From assembly GCF_900497805.2 (NCBI RefSeq), contig NW_020954599.1, forward strand, positions 44,399,260-44,463,259: a DNA stretch of 64,000 nucleotides, read 5' to 3'. Of this stretch, positions 57,455 to 64,000 are shown in pieces. The translations under genes and the position numbers were made by a program. The stretch is from Vombatus ursinus (Eukaryota > Chordata > Mammalia > Diprotodontia > Vombatidae). Numbering within the stretch: the first letter of the stretch is position 1; every line of letters begins with the position of its first letter. The notes under the pieces were generated by a model. The model ran no database searches. It saw nothing but the letters and a program-made list of their open reading frames with translations, and was not told the DNA's origin.

Positions 57455-58680
57455 CAGAAACCATGCACTCAAGTCATACAAATGGCATTATATATTCAAG
57501 CATTGTGAAATGAACAACTCAAGACAAAGGAGTATATCATGGAGGGTAAGGTGGTTTTCTTTTTTTATAGGCTGAATTTGTGGCCACAAAAAAGATCAGA
57601 TGATGTACTCAATTTGCTTTTGGGACTGATCATACCTCTAGGCACACATCATTTTTACCCAGTTTCTTTTATCAAACATATTTAAAATCACTGGTCACTC
57701 TTAAACAACATCTTGAAATCTTAAATTCACTTAGTGATTCTTTGTTCCTGAGAAACACATAAACTTGAAAGAGCCCTGTTCCCTACCTGGTGAGCTGTTT
57801 ATTTCCAGAACTGATGACATGGCTAAGATGAAGGTGCAGCTGGGCTGAGACACTCTTACTTAAGTTAAAGACACTTGTGAACTAAGACCTCTCAGTCCGT
57901 TCATGCAAAAACTGCTGTGGCATGATCTATGCTTAATGCAAGCAGACACAACGAATCAGGAAGCACACACATAGAGAAGATAGACGCTGCATTTCTATAG
58001 CCAATGAACAACTACTTCAAGAAAGATTTCCAGATGAAAATTGGTCCATCAGAATGAACTATTTGGTCAACAGATGGGCATAACATGCATATAATTCAAT
58101 ACTTCCACATCTGTATCTCTGAATATTACTGATGCTTTTTCTACCGCCATCTTCACTCTTCCTCATAACCCTTCCTCACAGGCTTCCCTCTTTGCTTCTA
58201 TATCTTTTTGTGTTCTCAGAGACCTGTATGTTTACTCTCTCTAATTCTCAGGGTTTCTTTGTACATTAACAGCTTTCATGTGATGAAAGAGTTCACAAGG
58301 AAAAGCACTTGGAAAAATGGTAAGCTAAAACAGAACTAAAGACTCTTGAGATTATTTAGACATAAAACCATACTGATTACTGATATATTAAATCATACGC
58401 AAGTAGACATGGACTTTCAGTACTATCTGGCCCATCATCATTGACTAGTTTCACCAAAAAATGCTTATGTGATCCCATATTACAGTACACACTCAGTCTT
58501 TCATAGAAACAATATTGCAAGTGTTATGAGCACAGAATTTGATGAATAATGATAAACTGGATTTACAACTCTATGGTAGGGCTGGATTATAGTATATTAA
58601 CAATGTTATCATGAAGCCACATGGGTCAGGGCAATATTATGAGGTATACATCAGTAGTACATATTTGCAGGAATGTTTTA
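57455..58680. other. repeat-poor stretch
   Basis: About 1.2 kb with no recognised element, gene or RNA. Confidence 0.4.
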
Positions 58681-58694
58681 AGAGTATACACTTT

Positions 58695-58871
58695 CGGGAC
58701 AGCTAGGTGGCACAGTGGGTATCCAACCTCAGACACTTTACACTTACTAGCTGTGTGACTCTGGGCAAGTCACTCAACCCCTATTGCCTCACCAAAAAGC
58801 AAAAACCAAAAAAACAAACAAAAAAAAAAAAAATATATATATATATATATATACACATATATATATATGTA
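58695..58871 (+). mobile_element. A-tailed SINE, internally deleted, (TA)n tail
   Basis: gggacagctaggtggcacag joins directly to ccaacctcagacactttaca, so about 45 bases including the B box are missing. The tail goes A-rich to (TA)n. tatacacttt (58685-58694) and tatatacttt (58872-58881) are likely TSDs. Confidence 0.85.
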
Positions 58872-58909
58872 TATATACTTTTAACTGAGTAATATCCCAG
58901 ATTTTATAG

Positions 58910-59837
58910 GAGGCATCAAAAACACTGAAGCCTGAGCTTCATTTAAACAATGAAGGGATTCCATAGGGTAGAGGGAGTATATTCCAAACATATGAGATGG
59001 CTAGTGCAATGGCAGAAACGGGAAATGAAGTAAGGTTAAGAATGAGAAAGAAATGAAGCCAGCACTGAGAGGTGAAGGGACTGAAGGTCATAGTGAGGAA
59101 CAAAAAATAAAGTTTAGAAGTGAAACACGTGGAGAAATAGAAAGATAAGGCATTATGGATGATTAGGAGGTTTCAGAGTTTTTAATCATGGATGTAGACT
59201 ATACGTGGGTGAAGATGAAATTAAGGGATTAATTGTCCTTGTTTGAGGATAAGTGATATGAAGGTGAAAGTCGGGAGTAGAAGAGGAGGAAGAGGATAAG
59301 GATTTATTCCTTTCATTTCTTCTCCATTCAGGAAACCTTACTGCTACACTCAGCTCATCATTTCTAGATAATTTCCTCTTTTCATCTAAATCTATTCTAG
59401 ACTAGTGCCCCACTAGAGGAAGATAAATGATAAATGGCCAAACAGGAAATAGCTGTGTGGACACAGCAAATGGTGAACAATTCTCAACAGTCCGATCGTG
59501 ACTCATATATATTAAAATTTTAATCCTAAAACCACTGCTCCCAGCCCTTTGAAACGCGTCTTGGCTACTACCCTGTGCCATTAGTAACGCTGTGGTAAAG
59601 CAAAACATAAATGATAATGATAAATATCCTATTAAAATAAAGTCATCATTTATTCCAAAGTGAATTTCAAAATGACTTTGGTATTGTCTACTGTTTTGAA
59701 TTACTGATCCTACTATTCTCCTTCCATTAGCAAAGATTAGCACATTAGCATGTGTGGAGCTGAAGTATGTTTGTGATTTTGTTTTTGTGTACCTGTCGCA
59801 AGACAAGAGTTTCTGTGTATGTGTGTATGTATATGTG

Positions 59838-59880
<43 letters not shown>

Positions 59881-60640
59881 TTATGTATATATATATATGT
59901 GTATATATATATATATATCAGTCAAGTAACTGAAGTGTAGGATGACATGGGGCATCTTTATGCTTATGGGAAGGATTGGGATATATAACAGTATTTATTT
60001 TACCCTTATACCACAGTCTCTTACCATTTCGCTATAGTAAGTATATTTGCCTTGTTTTAAATGGATGCATGAGTTAATAAATGACCAGATGGATGGATGA
60101 ATGTGGCATGTTTCAGGTTATATTCCCAAGACAAGGCCTACTACATTTGCCTCTCAGAGTTCTTATATAATCTGAGGGATTTGGGAACGCCATTACTGGC
60201 CTAGTCCTGAGCCCCCACTAGCTGTCACCCCAGCATTATTAGGCACCAATAGCTAGCACCCCAATTCCATTTAATCACTTAATATCAATTAGCTTTTACA
60301 ATGCTTTTACAATATTAAGAAATATCAAGAGCAAATGTACAATAATTTCCTTCTATTACCTTAGGGACAGGTTGCTTAATTCAGTTCCTACATAATGTTC
60401 ATGTTCAGATGTGATATGACTGCTGGATGAATCCTTATATCAACTTCCTCTGGCCTGAGTCCAGGAGGTTACTCCTTGCTCCTCATTTTATCTAGGCACC
60501 AATTACTGGGTTGCAAATGGTTATATAACCCAGGCTCTGGAATGCCAGGATTCTGGTGTGCCATCCTTTGAAAACTCACAAGATTGGAGACTTCATTCCC
60601 TTCACCTAAACAGAAAAGAACAAATGCAGAGGTAAAGACC
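58910..60640. other. mostly unassigned stretch
   Basis: Apart from a TG/TA microsatellite, no element is recognised. The 134-codon antisense ORF at 59402-59806 shows no domain and I do not call it a gene. Confidence 0.4.
59815..59918 (+). repeat. (TG)n/(TA)n alternating tract
   Basis: About 100 bases of nearly pure alternating purine-pyrimidine: TATG, (TA)n, 12 TG, then (TA)n again. Confidence 0.95.
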
Positions 60641-60805
60641 AAAGAAAGGGGAGAGGTGGAGTAGAGCCAGGATGGTGGAATAAAGGCAGGGATTCACCTG
60701 AGCTCTCCTCCAAAACCCTTCAAATACCTTTAAAAAATGACTCTAAACAAATTCTAGGGCAGCAGAACCCATAAAAAGATGGAGTAAAACAAATTTCTAT
60801 CCCAA

Positions 60806-61165
60806 GATAACTTAGAAGGTTGGCAGGAAAGTTCTGTTGCATCAGGCTGAGAGAGGACTGCAGTCTAATACAGGCTGTGCCAGCACAGACCGGGCTCCAT
60901 CTTGTCCAGAGCAGGCTTTGGGCTGATTGAATTGTTGGCAGCAATGATGGTTTCCAGACTTCTCAGCCCACAGACACCGGTGACAACTTAGAAGGTCAGC
61001 AGGAAGGATCTGTTATGCCAGGGTGGGAGTGGAAAACAGTCTAGCACGGCCCTGCCAAAACAGCACAGTCCCAGCAGGCAGGAGCAGGCCTTGGGGTTGG
61101 GACTGAACCAACGGCACCAGCAGCAGTGGCTGCTTCCAGAACCCTCAGCCCACAGACGGTAAAGG
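60806..61165 (+). repeat. 5' UTR tandem units of the HAL1
   Basis: Two units of about 176-180 bp begin gataacttagaagg (60806) and gacaacttagaagg (60982) and end tctcagcccacagac and cctcagcccacagac. A partial third unit seems to start near 61160. This is monomer-like, as in rodent L1 promoters. Confidence 0.75.
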
Positions 61166-61584
61166 GGTTGAATGACTGGTTAGCAGGAGATTACAGAGGT
61201 CTCTTTGCTAGCACTGAGGCAGGCCTCTGTTGCTTTACCCACACTCGGATCTGGGTCCCAGTCCTGGGTGGCAGTCACAGGGCGAGGAGGAACACTAGCA
61301 TAGCAGAGCTTGCAGCCACAGTGGAGGGGGGCACCCTCCTCACAGTTCCAGGGCAGAAAAGAGTGTTTGTGGTCACTCACAGACTAAAGCACAGGACAGA
61401 AGAGTAGAAAACACCTCTCCTTTGATCATACTACCTTGGAAGAACTGAAAATTTACAGGTTCCAGAGAAGTGTCTCTGAAAACAACTGCACAAAACCCCT
61501 GAAGCTTCAGACAGTGTGCCCTCCACCCTGGAAGCAGAGCCCTACTTTAACAAAAAGTTAAAAGTCAAGTAATAGGCTAGGGAA

Positions 61585-62652
61585 ATGAGCAAACAATGGG
61601 AAAAAAAAAACTCTGATTATAGAAAGTTATTATGGTGACAAGGAAGATAAAAATACACACTCAGAAGAAGATAGCAAAGTCAAAGCTCCTATGTTCAAAG
61701 CCTCCAAGAAAAATATGAATTGGTCTTAGGCATGGAAGAGCTCAAAAACTATTTTAAAAAGGAAGTAAGAGAGGTAGAAGAAAAATTGGGAAGAAAAATG
61801 AGAGTAATGCAAGAAAATCATGAGAAAAGAGTCAACAGCTTGGTGAAGGAAACACAAAAAAATACTGAAGAACAGATGAGGCTAAATAGCACAAAGGGTC
61901 CAAAAAACCAGTGAGGAGAAGAATGCCTTAAAATGCAGAACTGGCCAAATGAAAAATGAAATCCAAAAGCTCGCTGAAGAAAACAATTCCTTGAAAATTA
62001 GAATGGAGCAAATGGAAACTAATGACCTCATGAGAAACCAAAAAGCAGTAAAATAAAACCAAAAGAACGAAAAATAGAAGATAATGAAATATCTCATTGG
62101 AAAAACAACTGACCTGGAAAATAGATCCAGGAGAGATAATTTTAAAATTATTGGACTATCTGAAAGCCATGATAAAAAACAAAGAGTCTAGATATCATCT
62201 TTCAAGAAATTATGAGGGGAAACTGCCTTGATATTCCAGGACCAGAGGGTAAAATAGAAATTGAAAGAATCCACCAATCATCTCCTGAAAGAGATCCCAA
62301 AATGAAAACTACCAGAAATTTTATAGCCAAATTCCAGAGTTTCCAGATCAAGGCGAAAATATTGCAAGCAGCCAGAAAGAAACAATTCAAGTATTGTGGA
62401 ATCCCAGTCAGGATAGCACAAGATTTAGCAGCTTCTACATTAAAAGATAACAGGGCTTAGAATATGATATTCTAGAGGGCAAAGAAGCGAGGATTACAAC
62501 CAAGAATCACCTGCCCAGCAAAACTGATCATAATCCTTTGGGGAAAAAATGGATATTCAATTGAGATAAAGGACTTTTAAGTATTCTTGATGAAAAGACA
62601 AAAGCTAGATAGATAATTTGACTTTCAAATATAAGACTCAAGAGAAGCATAA
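61585..62652 (+). pseudogene. L1/HAL1 ORF1 protein remnant
   Basis: The span fits an ORF1 of about 355 codons. In order: an N-terminal charged part (MEELKNYFKKEVREVEEKLG), a coiled coil (residues like EENNSLKIRMEQMETNDLM), the RRM start (LENRSRRDNFKIIGLSES) and the C-terminal domain (ERDPKMKTTRNFIAKFQSF ... ILQAARKKQF). L1 ORF1p is an RNA-binding trimeric chaperone. In-frame stops and frame changes around 61700, 61914, 62055 and 62190 make it non-functional. Open pieces are 61720-61914 and 62212-62460. Confidence 0.85.
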
Positions 62653-64000
62653 AAAGGTAAACAGGAAAAGGAAATCATAAGGGACTTAATAAGGTTAAAA
62701 TGTTTACATTTCTACATGGGGAGATGATATTTGTAACTCAAAAGACCTTTCTCATTATTAGGGTAGTTAGAAGGAGTATATATGGACAAAGGGCACAAGT
62801 GTGAGTTGAATATGAAGGAATGATAGCTAAAAAGTAAAATTAAGGGGTGAGAGAGGAATGTAGTAGGAGAAAGAGATAGGGAGAGGTAGAATGGGGTAAA
62901 TTATCTCACATTAAAAAGGCAAGAAAAAGCTTTTACAGTGGAGGGGAAGAGGGGGGAAGTGAGGGTGAGTGAGTGAACTTGACTCTCATGAGAATCGATT
63001 CAAAGAGGGAATAACATACACAGGCAATCAAGTATAGAAATCTATCTTACTCTACAGGAAAGTAAAAGGGGAAGGGGATAAGAGAAGGGAGGGAGTGATA
63101 GAAGGGAGGGCAGATTGTGGAAAGGAGTAGTTGGGAGAGGGTGAAAGGAGAGAGAGAATAGAATAAACAGTGGTAGGGGAATTGGATGGAAGGAAATACA
63201 GTTAGCACTAGTAACTGTGGAATAAAAATTTTTGAAGGAAGTTTCTCTGATAAAGGCCTCATTTTTCTAACATACGTCAAATTTATGTCAAATATTTGCC
63301 AAAAATAACTGTGTCAAATTTACAAAAATAAGAGCCATTCTCCAATTGATAAATGATCAAAAAATATAATCAGTTTTCAGATGAAGTAATCAAAGCTATA
63401 TGGAAAAATACTCTAACTCACTATTGATTGGAGAAATGCAAATTAAAACAATTCTCAGGTACTATCTCATACCTATTAGACTGTCCAATGGGACAGAAAA
63501 GGTAAATGACAAATGTTGGAGGGTATGTGGGACAAATGAGACATTAATGCACTGTTGGTAAAGTTGTGAACTGATTCACCCTGTTACAATTGCTCTATAG
63601 AGCAATTTGGAACTATGCCCAAAGGATTATAAAACCATGCATACTCTTTGACCTAGCATTACCACTACTAGGTCTGTCCCAAAAGAGATTTTTAAAAAAA
63701 GGAAAAGGACCTATATGTGTAAAATATTTATAGCAGCTGTTTTCTGGGGGTAAAGAATTAGAAATTGAGGGGATGCCCATCAATTGGGGAATGGATGAAC
63801 AAGTTGTGGTATGTAATTATGATGGAATACTACTGTACTATAATAAATGATGAGTAGGATGCTCTCAGAAAAACCTGGAAATACTTGCATGGGCTGATAC
63901 AACATGAAAGGTGCTGTGTACAAAATAACAGCAATATTTTAAGATTATCATCTGTGAATGACTTAGCTATTCTCAGCAATACAAGACAATCCAAGACAAC

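Larger units (their letters stand above)
60655..64000 (+). mobile_element. HAL1-type half-L1, runs off the window
   Basis: It starts near agccaggatggtggaataaa, the L1/HAL1 5' terminus, followed by a 5' UTR with tandem units. A decayed ORF1 follows, then about 600 bases of G/A-rich non-coding text. From 63250 the text matches the ORF2 C-terminal end (gagaaatgcaaattaaaaca, gatgcccatcaattggggaa). No endonuclease or reverse-transcriptase domain fits between, the defining HAL1 layout. It probably used the enzymes of a full L1. Confidence 0.85.

Noticed and set aside
59402-59806. 134-codon antisense ORF
   Set aside because: No domain, no codon-use signal visible, no homologue recalled, and isolated in non-coding DNA. 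ORFs of this length are expected by chance in 64 kb of six-frame AT-rich sequence.
1-64000. a novel multi-gene system
   Set aside because: No host genes, operon-like clusters or domain-bearing ORFs are present. The unusual structure is all explained by nested transposable elements and simple repeats.

Overview
The window looks like a mammalian, and specifically a marsupial, intergenic or intronic stretch. No host protein-coding gene, tRNA, rRNA or functional ncRNA gene can be supported. The case for a marsupial rests on the repeats: many young tRNA-derived SINEs whose head reads cagctaggtggcgcagtgg, Mar1-type SINEs with an (ACA)n RTE-style tail, a HAL1-type half-L1, and abundant old L2, MIR/THER (CORE-SINE) and CR1/L3 copies. 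I cannot tell an American from an Australian marsupial by eye. Family names come from remembered consensus patterns, not from a search.

Layout. 1-4.7 kb: MIR, L2 broken by a SINE pair, and a minus-strand LINE reverse-transcriptase remnant. 4.7-8.7 kb: a repeat-poor stretch, then an L2 split by an antisense L2 and a Mar1, ending in AT-rich low-complexity DNA. 8.7-17 kb: MIR/THER and Mar1 copies, an antisense L1 3' end and a (GA)n/(GATA)n microsatellite. 17-25 kb: L2 split by an L1 fragment that seems to carry a 3' transduction, a palindromic hAT MITE, Mar1, purine tracts, L2 and a second hAT MITE family with a near-perfect 8-bp duplication. 25-32 kb: a SINE inside a MIR, a repeat-poor interval, and an antisense L1 3' end with a (GAAA)n tract that contains the 10-N assembly gap. 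32-35.2 kb: the densest nesting, with hAT in CR1/L3, SINE in hAT in SINE, and Mar1 in SINE. 36-42 kb: a repeat-poor segment with a CTCF-like motif, an RTE-type 3' end, a long L2, and CR1/L3 split by a SINE. 42-49 kb: an L1/HAL1 3' end, SINEs and MIR. 49-53 kb: two solo-LTR candidates, a 7SL RNA retropseudogene split by a hAT MITE, and L2 inside a MIR. 53-60.6 kb: mostly unassigned sequence with three SINE/hAT insertions. 60.65-64 kb: the 5' UTR, decayed ORF1 and 3' part of a HAL1 that runs off the window.

Nothing here works together as a pathway. The information content is a record of retroposition and hAT transposition, readable from target-site duplications (TSDs) and nesting order. Open reading frames of 60-148 codons are scattered at the level expected by chance or inside repeats.
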